Shown one piece after another: positions 1 to 9,016 of a DNA stretch of 64,000 nt (the stretch's first letter is position 1; every line of letters starts with the position of its first letter). The notes under the pieces are model-generated. The model was given only the letters and a program-made list of their open reading frames with translations. It had not been told where the DNA came from and made no database searches. Source of the stretch: DASZGI01 sp035938995 (GTDB lineage: Bacteria > Actinomycetota > Actinomycetes > Streptomycetales > Catenulisporaceae). A program made the position numbers and the translations under genes. The stretch is from positions 4,147 to 68,146 of the forward strand of contig NZ_DASZGI010000166.1 of NCBI RefSeq assembly GCF_035938995.1, written 5' to 3'.

Positions 1-2
1 GT

Positions 3-137
3 GTGTCAGGAACCCCATCCGCCCCAACACCGGCTCCGCCGGAGGCCAAAAAGCTGGCACGTAGCTGGCACGTGGACGGCGACAAACAGCGACCTACGGT
101 GACACACACTGACAGGGCTTTGATGAAAGAGCGCTGA
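3..137 (+). CDS. C-terminal end of an unidentified protein running in from the left edge
   Basis: One frame is open from the window edge to a TGA at 135-137. The C-terminus is basic and ends in MKER. I do not recognise it. Its position just before a tRNA 3'-end repeat would suit the tail of an integrase gene, but no catalytic region is visible, so this is only an inference from context. It may also be a chance open frame. Confidence 0.25.
   Translation: MSGTPSAPTPAPPEAKKLARSWHVDGDKQRPTVTHTDRALMKER
52..73. repeat. Two tandem 11-bp copies of AGCTGGCACGT
   Basis: The copies are exact and adjacent (52-62 and 63-73), about 120 bp left of the tRNA-Glu fragment. Short direct repeats beside an attachment core often serve as arm-type integrase sites. 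That role is inferred. Confidence 0.5.
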
Positions 138-152
138 TTCAACAAAGTAGAA

Positions 153-183
153 AGACCAGGTCAGACTACGTCTGGCCTAGTCT
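153..183 (-). terminator. Imperfect hairpin just downstream of tRNA-Glu fragment copy 1
   Basis: An interrupted inverted repeat (AGAC...GTCT outer arms, CAGAC/GTCTG inner arms) lies 8 bp beyond the 3' end of the minus-strand tRNA fragment. The equivalent place at the second copy has a perfect 12-bp stem that shares the CCAGGTCAG start, so this is probably a decayed tRNA terminator. Confidence 0.4.
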
Positions 184-190
184 TGATCCT

Positions 191-238
191 GTAGCCCCGA
201 CGGGATTCGAACCCGCGCTACTGCCTTGAGAGGGTAGC
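191..238 (-). other. tRNA-Glu(CTC) 3'-half fragment, attachment-core candidate, copy 1
   Basis: On the minus strand this reads as an anticodon arm with loop CTCTCAA (anticodon CTC), variable bases, T arm with GGTTCGAATCC, and the 3' acceptor strand. The D arm and 5' acceptor strand are missing, so it is not a working tRNA. It matches 36430-36477 with one difference (235 against 36474), which here breaks a pair in the anticodon stem. tRNA 3' ends are classic integration sites for actinobacterial integrative elements, so this is probably an attL/attR-type scar. Confidence 0.75.
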
Positions 239-1162
239 TGCCCCGAGGCATATTTCCGCAGGTGAAAGCCTGCTTCAGTGACCTCTCGTAGTACGTCGGC
301 GCACACCTGGCGCACAGCGTGCCCAGCTCACGCTCACTTCAGCTACGGCACGCGACAGACACATGCGACGCTGCGCAACGGTGTGTCACTGCTCCACCAC
401 ACGAACGCCGTCGGCAGTCGCAGTTCGATGCCACAGCCACAGCAGCGCATGAAGACCGAGACGACGGGCCCGGACAACAACGACGATTCATCGCCTGGCA
501 TGAAGTGCCCGGACGTTATCGCCAGCCGGCGCCGCACCCGAAGAGTAGCGTGCATAAAAGCATCGAATTCTGAATCCCCCAGAAAACGATTTCCGCGCAT
601 CCATAACCAGAATTAAGAAATGACCGCACAAGGCAACCGGCATACTGAATGAGAATTTCGAAAAGATCAACAAGTCAGATTCGAGGCCTAAGGCCACAAG
701 GCGGGGCGGGCAACTCGCGCAGTCTTCAGATCACGGTGACCTGCGCGCTCCCAAGGATTATGAGTCTGCATCCTGATATGTTAACCCATATTCACGAGTG
801 CCAATCCGTCCACCCGTGTCCGGTCTTCGACCGGTCTCCGTCCCAAATTCACCGCCCCGTGCCGCGGTATACCGTCGCCGCCCCTCCCACTTCCTTCTCA
901 CTGCGCACCGCGCATTTCGTCCGTGGTCCCTCTCACCATGACCGATGGCGAGAGGGAGCGTGGAGGCTTATTCAGAACTCGACGCGACCGCGCTCGGGCG
1001 AGCGGTCGCGTAGCACTCCGACGCTGGTCGACCGCATCCGGCGTATGGTCGCGCTTGCCAGCTCTGCGAGTTCTGCATAACCCTCATGGTTCCGTGGATC
1101 CGTGTCCGATTGCGTGGTCGGCGCGTCGTGCGCAGCGCCTGGCGTGCCGAGGTTTATCGCGT
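239..1162. other. No supportable gene
   Basis: I see only short, overlapping open frames with arginine-rich or low-quality translations and no recognisable family, no convincing ribosome-binding sites and no repeat array. It separates the tRNA fragment from a nest of pseudogene pieces and looks like degenerate intergenic DNA. Confidence 0.5.
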
Positions 1163-1315
1163 TCAGATCCGCGCGTCGCGCTCGCGTGGTTCGGGCAGGA
1201 CGCGGGCGAGGGCAGTGAAGTCGTTGTCCACGTGCAGGACGGTCAGGTCATGGTGGACCGCGGTCGCGGCCACCAGCAGATCGAGCACGCCGAGCCCGCG
1301 GTGCTGGGAGTGCCC
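1163..1315 (-). pseudogene. C-terminal fragment of a VapC-like PIN-domain toxin
   Basis: The last roughly 45 residues read LDLLVAATAVHHDLTVLH and then a DNDF motif. This is the typical C-terminal half of a PIN ribonuclease, with the D-L-L-(I/V)-A-A-T-A helix and a conserved acidic D-x-D-F segment. The N-terminal half with the first catalytic aspartate is absent: upstream the frame is unrelated sequence antisense to another fragment. No VapB antitoxin is seen. The piece is non-functional. Confidence 0.6.
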
Positions 1316-1348
1316 GGTCCCGCCGCCAGCCTCGGGATCACACACGAC

Positions 1349-1513
1349 GTGCTGGGTGCCCAAGACACCCATATCGGCAGTCTGTGTCTGTTTACCGACG
1401 GCACCTGGCTCTGGCACTCCGAACTGGCCTACTACGTCGAGCACCACCACCTCGACCTCGACCTCGACCCCAGATTCACCGCCCACGCCCACAGCCACCG
1501 CTGGAGTGCGCCG
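1349..1513 (+). pseudogene. Fragment of a conserved actinobacterial hypothetical protein
   Basis: About 55 residues include TDGTWLWHSELAYYVE, which resembles a small hypothetical family common in actinomycetes where a D-G-T-W-x-W segment is followed by an L-A-Y-Y-V helix. Neither end is intact: upstream the frame runs antisense to the PIN remnant and downstream it becomes unrelated. It is probably a truncated gene. Confidence 0.4.
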
Positions 1514-1664
1514 ACACCCACCACCGAAAGACGTACTCAAGACCGAGCACACACTCATCCATGCCACCCCGTCAGCCCAGTACCAATCCAAAGAACCGGC
1601 CCCGCAACGATCCCCGTCAGAACCACGTCCCGGTTAAGTTCGAAGAGCCGGCATGCGCGGCGTT

Positions 1665-1904
1665 GCTGTCCTCATTGTGAGAGTGGGCTGCCTTCGCGGC
1701 CGCTTTGAAACACGCTTCCCACAGCGGATCGGTGGTCGAGGGAAGCCTGACGTGGACCGGGCCATTCAGATCTCGGTAGTCCGGATCACTACCGACGGCT
1801 CGCTCGCTGCGCTTGAAGAACGGCAGTAGCTCGTCGTCGTTCCACCCCTTGGCGCCAGCCGCCTGCCACGCGTCGTAGCCGGACCGGTCGCCGTGAACGA
1901 AAAT
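1665..1904 (-). pseudogene. Internal fragment of a GMC-family oxidoreductase
   Basis: About 80 residues, including YDAWQAAGAKGWNDDELLPF and then FKRSE, match the segment following the FAD-binding N-terminus of GMC (choline/glucose dehydrogenase-like) flavoproteins, where Y-D-x-W...G-W-x-x-x-x-L-L-P-(Y/F)-F-x-(K/R)-S-E is characteristic. The N-terminal GxGxxG motif and the C-terminal His catalytic region are missing on both sides, so this is a remnant. Confidence 0.65.
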
Positions 1905-1998
1905 CAAACATTGATTACGCAGGGTCCACCCGGCACTTTGCCTTGCGGCATGAGAACAGGGATTGACGTCCCGGGTACCGAGCAGTAGCGTTCGCACA

Positions 1999-2008
1999 TC
2001 GTATACGA
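1999..2008. promoter_or_regulatory. TCGTATACGA palindrome, candidate GntR operator
   Basis: A perfect 10-bp palindrome lies 56 bp before the GntR start codon. FCD-type GntR regulators commonly bind short palindromes centred on GTATAC, so autoregulation is plausible. I base this on sequence symmetry and position alone. Confidence 0.45.
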
Positions 2009-2063
2009 AATATCCAATGCGAGATCTCGGGTGTGGCGGCGGCCGCACGCCGAACGGAGTCAG

Positions 2064-2729
2064 ATGTCGAATGCGGTCGTGCCGTCGGTCGCGGTTCCCT
2101 CGCGTACCGAGGCAGTGTTGGACGCGCTCAAGCACGCGATCCTCACCGGGGGGCTGCCGCCGGGGCAGTCCCTGGTCGAAAACGAACTGGCCACGCAGAT
2201 GGGCGTTTCCAAGACGCCGGTGCGCGAGGCGCTCAAGACCCTCGCCGGCGCCGGCCTGGTGACGATGAGCCCGTACAAGGGCGCCACGGTACGCACCGTC
2301 GATGACGTGCTCGCCCACTCCGTGTACGACATCAGGCTGCTGCTCGAGCCGGAGGCGTTACGCCGTGCCGTCGCCGCTGACGGTAGTGCATCAGCGCACT
2401 GGCGGTCGGCGGCTGACGCGCTCGATCGGGCCGATCAGTGCACCGACCGGGCCGATCGGTCGCTGGCCAACCGGGATTTCCACCGCGCGCTGTATCTCGG
2501 CTGCGGCAATGAGCTGATGGTCGGAATCCTGGACGGGCTGCGCGACCAGACCGCGCTGGTCTCGGCCGTCGTGTGGAACCGCACGCCGAGCTGGGAGCAG
2601 GAGGCCACCGAGCACCGGGCGATCCTCGACGCGGTGCTCGCCGGATCGGCCGAGCGGGCCGCGACCCTGCTGCACTCGCACATCGCGGCGTTCGTCGAGC
2701 GCAACTTCGGCAAGGCGCGAACAAGCTGA
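2064..2729 (+). CDS. GntR-family (FCD domain) transcriptional regulator
   Basis: This is a 221-aa FadR-type regulator. An N-terminal winged helix (about residues 10-75, with VSKTPVREALKTL as recognition helix) is followed by an all-helical FCD effector domain ending near the C-terminus. FCD domains usually bind small organic or sugar acids. I chose ATG 2064 because GGAG lies 4 nt upstream; a start 33 bp earlier has no such site. The gene is the first of a co-directional set with a DHDPS-like lyase, an IlvD/Edd dehydratase and an ABC importer, so it probably senses the imported acid. Codon 99 is TTA (2358-2360), the rare leucine codon that in streptomycetes makes translation depend on the bldA tRNA. 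A TCGTATACGA palindrome lies upstream. Confidence 0.9.
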   Translation: MSNAVVPSVAVPSRTEAVLDALKHAILTGGLPPGQSLVENELATQMGVSKTPVREALKTLAGAGLVTMSPYKGATVRTVDDVLAHSVYDIRLLLEPEALRRAVAADGSASAHWRSAADALDRADQCTDRADRSLANRDFHRALYLGCGNELMVGILDGLRDQTALVSAVVWNRTPSWEQEATEHRAILDAVLAGSAERAATLLHSHIAAFVERNFGKARTS

Positions 2730-2826
2730 CCAACCGAGAACAGCGCACGGCGGTCCGGCCCGCGGCAACGGACCGGACCGCCTCTCCACCGCACACGCTC
2801 CGCACCTGGACAGAGCTTGGAGCAGC

Positions 2827-3774
2827 ATGCAATCCGACGATGACACAGAAACGGCCTTCGCGGGGCTCGAACACACCCGCGCGACCTTGTCCGGGGTGGT
2901 CGCCATCCCGGTCACGCCGTTCGCCGAGGACGGCTCGGTCGACTGGGACCGGCACGCCGCGCTGCTGCAGCGGCTGGTCTCCGCCGGCGTCGGCGCGGTC
3001 ACGCCCAACGGGAACACCGGCGAGTTCTACACGCTCACCCCGGCCGAGGCACGCCGCGCCGCCGAGAACACCGTCAAGGAGGTCGGCGAGCGCGCCACGG
3101 TGATCGTCGGCGTCGGGCTGGACACGGCCGGGGCCGTCGCGGCGGCCGCGCATGCCCGGGACTGCGGCGCGAACCTGGTGATGGTGCATCAGCCGGTGCA
3201 TCCGTACATCTCCGGCGAGGGCTGGACCGAATACCACCGCACGGTCGCCGACGCGGTGCCTGAACTCGGCGTCGTGCTCTATGTCCGGGACGCGCGCATC
3301 ACCGGCGAGCAGATTGCGCAGCTCGGCGAGCTGTGCCCGAACGTGGTGGGGGTCAAGTACTCGGTCGCCGATCCCGTCCGCTTCGCCTCGGTGGCCCAGG
3401 ACGCGGGGCGCGAACGGTTCGTCTGGCTCGCCGGGCTCGCCGAGCTGTCCGCGCCCGGGTACTTCGCGCTCGGGGCCACCGGATTCACCTCCGGGCTGGC
3501 CAACGTCGCGCCGGAGATCGCGCTGGAGATGTACCGGTTGCTGGCTGCCGGTGATTACCATGGCGCGCTGGAGATCTGGGATCTGATTCGGCCGTTCGAG
3601 CAGTTGCGCGCGGCAGATTCGTCCGCTGACAACGTCAGCGTTGTCAAGGAGGCACTTGCGCAGCTTGGGCTGTCACGCCGCGACGTGCGACCGCCGTCCC
3701 GCACACTGCCGACCGCGGTGCGCGGCCACATCGAGTCCATCCTCGCCGACTGGGGCGCGCGATGGCAGCTGTGA
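2827..3774 (+). CDS. DHDPS/N-acetylneuraminate lyase family aldolase or dehydratase
   Basis: This is a 315-aa TIM-barrel class I lyase. GNTGEF (residues 62-67) matches the family phosphate/carboxylate-binding loop, Tyr152 sits where the catalytic tyrosine is expected, and Lys177 in VGVKYS is the Schiff-base lysine. Next to an IlvD/Edd dehydratase, the likely step is cleavage or dehydration of a 2-keto-3-deoxy sugar acid, as for 2-keto-3-deoxy-arabinonate dehydratase or KdgD, rather than lysine biosynthesis. The substrate cannot be fixed from sequence. GGAG precedes the ATG, and the stop overlaps the next gene by 13 bp, so the two are translationally linked. Confidence 0.85.
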   Translation: MQSDDDTETAFAGLEHTRATLSGVVAIPVTPFAEDGSVDWDRHAALLQRLVSAGVGAVTPNGNTGEFYTLTPAEARRAAENTVKEVGERATVIVGVGLDTAGAVAAAAHARDCGANLVMVHQPVHPYISGEGWTEYHRTVADAVPELGVVLYVRDARITGEQIAQLGELCPNVVGVKYSVADPVRFASVAQDAGRERFVWLAGLAELSAPGYFALGATGFTSGLANVAPEIALEMYRLLAAGDYHGALEIWDLIRPFEQLRAADSSADNVSVVKEALAQLGLSRRDVRPPSRTLPTAVRGHIESILADWGARWQL

Positions 3775-5552
3775 GCAACGCACCGCAGCCGCCGGAACCG
3801 CGGCAGCAGCCGGAGCAACAACGGCCGCTGCGTAGTGCGGCGTGGTTCGGTGAAGGCGAGGTCGGCGACCATCTGCGTGCATTCAGTCACCGTTCGCGGA
3901 TGAGCCAGCTCGGTTACCTGCCCGGGGAGTATCTGGGCAGGCCGGTCATCGCGATCCTCAACACGTGGTCTGATATCAATCCTTGTCATATGCACTTGCG
4001 CGAGCGGGCCGAGGCGGTCAAGCGCGGGGTGTGGCAGGCCGGTGGCTTCCCGCTGGAGTTCCCGGTCTCGACGCTGTCAGAGACCTTCCAGAAGCCGACT
4101 CCGATGCTCTATCGCAACCTACTGGCGATGGAGGCGGAGGAGCTGCTGCGCTCGTATCCGGTGGACGGCGCGGTGCTGATGGGCGGCTGCGACAAGACGA
4201 CCCCGGCGCTGCTGATGGGCGCGACCAGCGCCGATCTGCCGGCTGTGTTCGTGCCGGCCGGGCCGATGCTGCGCGGGCACTACCGAGGCACGACGCTCGG
4301 CAGCGGCACCGACTTGTTCGGGTACTGGGACGAGCACCGCGCCGGACGGATTGGCGACTGCGAACTGGCCGAGGTCGGCCGCGGCCTGGCCCGCTCTCCC
4401 GGGCACTGCATGTCCATGGGCACCGCGTCCACGATGACCTCGGTCGCCGAGGTGCTCGGCGTCGCGCTGCCCGGCTCGGCGTCCATTCCGGCCGTCGACA
4501 GCGCGCACGAGCGGATGGCTGCGGCAAGCGGGATGCGCGCGGTCGCCCTGGTGCGCGAGGGCCGCACGATCCGCGAGTACCTGACCCGCGAGGCGTTCGA
4601 GGACGCGGCCGCGGCCGTATTCGCGCTCGGTGGTTCAACGAATGCTTTGATTCACCTGATCGCGATGGCCGGGCGCGCCGGGGTGGCGTTGGGCCTTGAT
4701 GACTTCGACGTGATCTCGCGCCGCGTGCCGGTGCTGGCGGACCTGCGGCCGTCCGGCGGGTATCTGATGGAAGACTTCTACTACGCGGGCGGCTTGCCGG
4801 GGCTGTTGTCCGAGCTGGCGAAAGTGCCCGGCGCGCTGCACACGCAGCGGCCGACGGTCGGCGGCGGCACGCTGGGCGAGCACCTGGCCGCCGCGCGGGT
4901 GCACGACGCCCGGGTGATCCGCACGATCGACGAGCCCTGCGACCGCGAGGGCGGGCTGGCGGTACTGCGCGGCAATCTCGCGCCGGACGGCGCGGTGATC
5001 AAGTACATCGCGTCGCGCAACCCGAGCCTGCTCAAACACACCGGGCCCGCGGTGGTCTTCGACTCCTACCAGGAGCTGCGCGACGGCATCGACGACCCCG
5101 TACACGGGATCACGCCGGACACGGTGCTCGTGCTGCGCGGCGCCGGACCGATCGGCGGCCCCGGCATGCCGGAGTACGGCATGCTGCCGATCCCCAAGTA
5201 CCTGTTGGAGGCCGGTGCCACCGATCTAGTGCGCATCTCCGACGCCCGGATGAGTGGCACCAGCTACGGCACCTGCGTCCTGCACATCGCGCCCGAGTCC
5301 CACGTCGGCGGCCCGCTGGCGCTGGTACGCACCGGCGACGCGATCAGCCTCGACGTCGAAGCCAGGACCCTGACGCTCGACGTACCCGAAGCGAAACTGG
5401 AGCGCCGCCGCGCCGCCTGGCGCCGGCCGCAGCCCCCGTTCGAGCGTGGATACGGCTCGCTCTACCAGGAGCACGTCACCCAGGCGAATCAGGGCTGCGA
5501 CTTCGACTTCCTGGCCCGGGAGGGCCGCAACCCGCAGCCCGACCCGCATTGA
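3762..5552 (+). CDS. IlvD/Edd-family sugar-acid dehydratase
   Basis: This 596-aa protein is of the usual length for the ILVD/EDD family. Cys75, Cys143 (GGCDKT) and Cys216 (GHCMSMG) fit as iron-sulfur ligands, and their spacing of 68 and 73 residues is, from memory, the same as in structurally studied L-arabinonate dehydratase. A C-terminal swivelling domain carries ARMSGTSYG. Enzymes of this subgroup dehydrate aldonic acids (arabinonate, xylonate, galactonate and similar) to 2-keto-3-deoxy acids, which the overlapping upstream lyase would then process. Branched-chain amino acid synthesis (IlvD) is less likely given the neighbours. The first about 25 residues are proline- and glutamine-rich. 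A promoter is expected before the GntR gene rather than here. Confidence 0.88.
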   Translation: MAAVSNAPQPPEPRQQPEQQRPLRSAAWFGEGEVGDHLRAFSHRSRMSQLGYLPGEYLGRPVIAILNTWSDINPCHMHLRERAEAVKRGVWQAGGFPLEFPVSTLSETFQKPTPMLYRNLLAMEAEELLRSYPVDGAVLMGGCDKTTPALLMGATSADLPAVFVPAGPMLRGHYRGTTLGSGTDLFGYWDEHRAGRIGDCELAEVGRGLARSPGHCMSMGTASTMTSVAEVLGVALPGSASIPAVDSAHERMAAASGMRAVALVREGRTIREYLTREAFEDAAAAVFALGGSTNALIHLIAMAGRAGVALGLDDFDVISRRVPVLADLRPSGGYLMEDFYYAGGLPGLLSELAKVPGALHTQRPTVGGGTLGEHLAAARVHDARVIRTIDEPCDREGGLAVLRGNLAPDGAVIKYIASRNPSLLKHTGPAVVFDSYQELRDGIDDPVHGITPDTVLVLRGAGPIGGPGMPEYGMLPIPKYLLEAGATDLVRISDARMSGTSYGTCVLHIAPESHVGGPLALVRTGDAISLDVEARTLTLDVPEAKLERRRAAWRRPQPPFERGYGSLYQEHVTQANQGCDFDFLAREGRNPQPDPH

Positions 5553-5648
5553 GGCTGGCCGGCCCGGCTCGGTTCATCGCTCGGCTCACGTAACTCAGAT
5601 CACCGCACGGCTCAACCCCTTACGACGATGTAGGAGGTGCGGAACCCC

Positions 5649-6875
5649 ATGTCCGCTCAGCTTCCCGAGATCAGCCGCCGGACCCTGCTCGGCACGCTCG
5701 CCGCCGGCGCCGCGGCCCCGGTGCTCGCCGCGTGCGGCGCGCCGGGCAGCGCCACCTCGACCAGCAGTTCGGCGCCGACCGTCGCGTCGACACCGGGCAA
5801 ACCGGTCACGCTGAACATCCTGGACGTGGCCGGCAATCTGGCGCTGACCAAACCGGCCATCCAGGCGTTCGCCAAGGCGCATCCGGAGATTGTCTCCGGC
5901 GTGACCTACACCACCGGCACCGCGCCGCAGCTCGCCGCCAAGATCGAGGCGCAGCAGCAGGCCGGCAACGTGCAGACGCATCTGGTGCTCACCGGCACCG
6001 ACGGCCTGTCCGCCGGGATCAAGCTCGGCCTGTGGCAGAACGTGAAGACGTACTACACGCAGTTCTTCCCGTCGCTGATGGACAACTACCAGGCCGCCGC
6101 GGCGGACATGGCGACGCTGGCCCAGGATCAGGGCATCGAAATAATCTGGTACCCCTCCGGGCCGCTGATCGAGTACAACCCGGCGAAGGTCGCCACACCG
6201 CCGGACACGACGGATGCGCTGCTGGAATGGGCCAAGGCCAACCCCGGCAAGTACCAGTACGCGCAGCCGCGCAACTCAGGACCCGGACGCACCTGGCTGA
6301 TGGGACTGCCCTACCTGCTCGGCGACTCGGACCCCGGCGACCCGACCAACGGATGGTCGAAGACGTGGGCTTATCTCACGGAGCTGAACAAGTACGTCTC
6401 CAGCTACCCGTCCGGCACGACCGCGACCATGAAGAACATCGCGTCCGGCACCGTCGACATCATCGCCTCGACCACCGGCTGGTACATCAACGCGCGCGCC
6501 ATCGGCACCGTGCCCGCTTCGGTCAAGGTCGCCAAGTTCCAGTCCTTCACCTGGGTCACCGACGCGCAGTACGGCGTCATCCCCAAGGGCGTCTCGGACG
6601 ACGTGCTGATCGCCGACCTGCGGCTGCTGCAATGGCTGCTCACGCCCGAGCAGCAGGCGGTCACCTACGACCAGGGCTACTTCTATCCGGGTCCCGCGGT
6701 GAAGAACGTGCCGCTGACGGCGGCTCCGGCCGCCTCGCAGCAGGTGATCGCGCAGTACGGCGTGCCGGACTTCGACACCTGGATGACGCAGTACCCGATG
6801 CGCAACTCGCTGCCCGCCGACGCCCAGGTCACCGCGTTCGACCTGTGGGACAAGAACATCGGCTCGACGAAGTGA
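5649..6875 (+). CDS. ABC transporter substrate-binding lipoprotein
   Basis: This is a 408-aa extracellular solute-binding protein. A twin-arginine signal (RR at 10-11) runs into a lipobox LAAC with Cys29 as the lipidated residue, followed by a Ser/Thr/Ala linker. The fold type resembles family 1 or spermidine/putrescine-like binding proteins, matching the PotA-like ATPase and two permeases downstream. I chose ATG 5649 because AGGAGGTG ends 9 nt upstream; the GTG at 5637 lies inside that site. The ligand is unknown but should be the acid or oligosaccharide metabolised by the two preceding enzymes. Confidence 0.88.
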   Translation: MSAQLPEISRRTLLGTLAAGAAAPVLAACGAPGSATSTSSSAPTVASTPGKPVTLNILDVAGNLALTKPAIQAFAKAHPEIVSGVTYTTGTAPQLAAKIEAQQQAGNVQTHLVLTGTDGLSAGIKLGLWQNVKTYYTQFFPSLMDNYQAAAADMATLAQDQGIEIIWYPSGPLIEYNPAKVATPPDTTDALLEWAKANPGKYQYAQPRNSGPGRTWLMGLPYLLGDSDPGDPTNGWSKTWAYLTELNKYVSSYPSGTTATMKNIASGTVDIIASTTGWYINARAIGTVPASVKVAKFQSFTWVTDAQYGVIPKGVSDDVLIADLRLLQWLLTPEQQAVTYDQGYFYPGPAVKNVPLTAAPAASQQVIAQYGVPDFDTWMTQYPMRNSLPADAQVTAFDLWDKNIGSTK

Positions 6876-6911
6876 CGAAGGACCCTGAGCCGAGAAGGAC
6901 CATGAGCCGTC

Positions 6912-8096
6912 ATGAGTAACGCCGTGCAAAGCCCGCAGCCGGCGCCGCCCGGCTCCGTGCGCGCGGCCGCCCGCGAGCGCGCCGGGGACAAGCGTTTCAG
7001 CGAGCTGCGACTGAACGGGATCAGCCGCGCGTACGGCGGGCACGTCGCGCTGCACCCGCTCGACCTGACCGTCCGCGGCGGCGAGTTCATCGCGCTGCTC
7101 GGGCCGTCCGGCTGCGGCAAGACCACGGCGCTGAGCAGCATCGCCGGGCTGCTGCCGCTGACCGCCGGGTCGATCGAGCTGGACGGCCGGCGGATCGACA
7201 CGCTGCCGCCGGAGCGGCGCGGGTTCGGCATGGTCTTCCAGAACTACGCGCTCTTCCCCCACCTGACCGTGCGCTCGAACGTGGCGTTCGGCCTGAAGAT
7301 GCGCAAGCTGCCGAAAGCGCAGATCAACCAGCGGGTCGACGACGTGCTGACGCTTGTGCGCCTGACAGAGCACGCACACAAGCACCCGGCGCAGCTGTCC
7401 GGCGGCCAACAGCAGCGGGTCGCGATCGCCCGCGCGATCGTGCTCGAACCGCCGCTGGTGCTGATGGACGAGCCGTTGTCCAACCTCGACGCCGCGCTGC
7501 GCCTGGACATGCGCGCCGAGATCCGGCGCATCCACCAGGAGTTCGGCCTCACCACGCTGTACGTCACGCACGACCAGGAGGAGGCGCTCTCGCTGGCCGA
7601 CCGGCTCGTCGTGCTCGATTCGGGCCACGTCGCGCAGATCGGCACGCCGGCCGAGCTGTACGAGACGCCGGCCAGCGCGTACGTCGCGGCGTTCATGGGC
7701 TATCGCAACATCCTCACGCTCACTGCCGACGCCGTGGACGCGGCCGGGGTGCGCGCGAGCGGACGCGGAATCTCGTTGCTGGGCAAGGCGAGGCAGCATG
7801 CGGACGGCCGGGTCGGCGAGCAGATCAAGCAGGGCTCGAAGGTGCGGGTCGCGGTGCGGCCCGAGGATCTGAGGGTCGTGCATGACGGCGCGCAGGCGGG
7901 TGCGGGCGTCTCCGCGGTCTTCGACGTGGCGGCCGAGGTCGTCGAGTACCACGGCCGCGGCTTCCACATCGACGCGCTCACCCCGGCAGGCGACCGGATT
8001 CACCTGCGCACCGACGTGCGTGTCGCGCCGGGCGATCCGCTGCGCCTGACCGTGTCCCCCGAGCGCGTCCTCGTCTTCCCTGGAGCGGACGAATGA
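6912..8096 (+). CDS. ABC transporter ATP-binding protein, PotA/UgpC type
   Basis: This 394-aa ATPase has Walker A GPSGCGKT (64-71), signature LSGGQQQRVAIARA (about 160-173), Walker B VLMDEPLSNLD and a C-terminal TOBE-type regulatory region of about 130 residues, as in importers for sugars, polyamines and phosphonates. It energises uptake together with the lipoprotein before it and the two permeases after it. The stop overlaps the next start by 4 bp. About 30 residues precede the ABC domain and are poorly conserved in composition. Confidence 0.95.
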   Translation: MSNAVQSPQPAPPGSVRAAARERAGDKRFSELRLNGISRAYGGHVALHPLDLTVRGGEFIALLGPSGCGKTTALSSIAGLLPLTAGSIELDGRRIDTLPPERRGFGMVFQNYALFPHLTVRSNVAFGLKMRKLPKAQINQRVDDVLTLVRLTEHAHKHPAQLSGGQQQRVAIARAIVLEPPLVLMDEPLSNLDAALRLDMRAEIRRIHQEFGLTTLYVTHDQEEALSLADRLVVLDSGHVAQIGTPAELYETPASAYVAAFMGYRNILTLTADAVDAAGVRASGRGISLLGKARQHADGRVGEQIKQGSKVRVAVRPEDLRVVHDGAQAGAGVSAVFDVAAEVVEYHGRGFHIDALTPAGDRIHLRTDVRVAPGDPLRLTVSPERVLVFPGADE

Positions 8097-9016
8097 GCAC
8101 ACTGACCGAACCGGCAGGAGTGCGCCCGCCGCGCCCCGCGTTGCGCCACCGCCTGGCCGAGCGTGGGATCGATCGTACGCTGCTGCTGCTCGTACCCGCC
8201 GTCGTCGCGATGATCGCGCTGTTCTGCTATCCGTTCATCTACGGGCTCGGACTCTCGTTCCAGCCGCAGGGCGAGAACGCGGGCCACGGGATATTCGCCT
8301 CCTACCGCGCGTTCTTCGACGACGGCTTCGCCCGCGGCTCGATCGGCACGACCTTCCGGCTGGCCATCCCGGCGGCACTCATCAACGTCGGGCTCGCCGT
8401 GCCGATCTCCTATCGGATGCGCTCGGAGTTCCGCGGCAAGCGGGTGCTGCTGACGCTGCTGGTCATCCCGATCACGCTCGGGACCGTGCTGACCGCGGAG
8501 GGCATCCTCGAGTACTTCGGGCCGGTCGGCTGGTTCAACTCGACGCTCAGGCTGCTGCATCTGACCGCCAGCCCGATCACGCTGATCAACGACTACTGGG
8601 GCGTGCTGTTCTCGCTGATCATCAGCGGGTTCCCGTTCGCCTTCCTGCTGATCCACTCCTACCTCTCCGGCATCCACCCCTCGCTGGAGAAGGCCGCCGC
8701 GACCCTCGGCGCGGGCTGGTGGCAGCGCTTCCGGCACGTCACCTTCCCGCTGCTACTGCCGGGGCTGCTGACCACGTTCTGCCTGACTTTCGTGCTCGCG
8801 TTCGCCGTCTTCCCCTCGGCGATGATCGTCGGCGACCCGGACGGCAAGACCCACGTGATCTCCATCGAGGCCTATGAGCAGGCGCTGCAGAAGTTCAACT
8901 ATTCGCAGGGCTGCGCGATCGCCATGGTCATGACCGCGCTGATGCTGGCCGTGATCGGCGCCGCCATGGCGCTGCGCTCCCGCCTCTACATCGGTGCGAC
9001 TGGAGGCAAGGGATGA
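8093..9016 (+). CDS. ABC transporter permease 1
   Basis: This is a 307-aa inner-membrane subunit. A hydrophobic segment near residues 30-50 is followed by further helices and by the cytoplasmic EAA-type loop (EKAAATLGAG, about residue 203) that docks on the ATPase. The start overlaps the ATPase stop (ATGA), and the stop overlaps the second permease in the same way, so the three are translated as a unit. Confidence 0.93.
   Translation: MSTLTEPAGVRPPRPALRHRLAERGIDRTLLLLVPAVVAMIALFCYPFIYGLGLSFQPQGENAGHGIFASYRAFFDDGFARGSIGTTFRLAIPAALINVGLAVPISYRMRSEFRGKRVLLTLLVIPITLGTVLTAEGILEYFGPVGWFNSTLRLLHLTASPITLINDYWGVLFSLIISGFPFAFLLIHSYLSGIHPSLEKAAATLGAGWWQRFRHVTFPLLLPGLLTTFCLTFVLAFAVFPSAMIVGDPDGKTHVISIEAYEQALQKFNYSQGCAIAMVMTALMLAVIGAAMALRSRLYIGATGGKG

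Noticed and set aside
191..238. A functional tRNA-Glu gene
   Set aside because: Only the anticodon arm, T arm and 3' acceptor strand are present; no D arm or 5' acceptor strand follows. The same holds at 36430-36477.
6276..8102. A 608-codon open frame on the minus strand across the ABC genes
   Set aside because: It is antisense to a clear lipoprotein end and ATPase with all motifs; long antisense frames are normal in high-GC DNA, and the translation is Arg/Ala/Gly-rich with no family.
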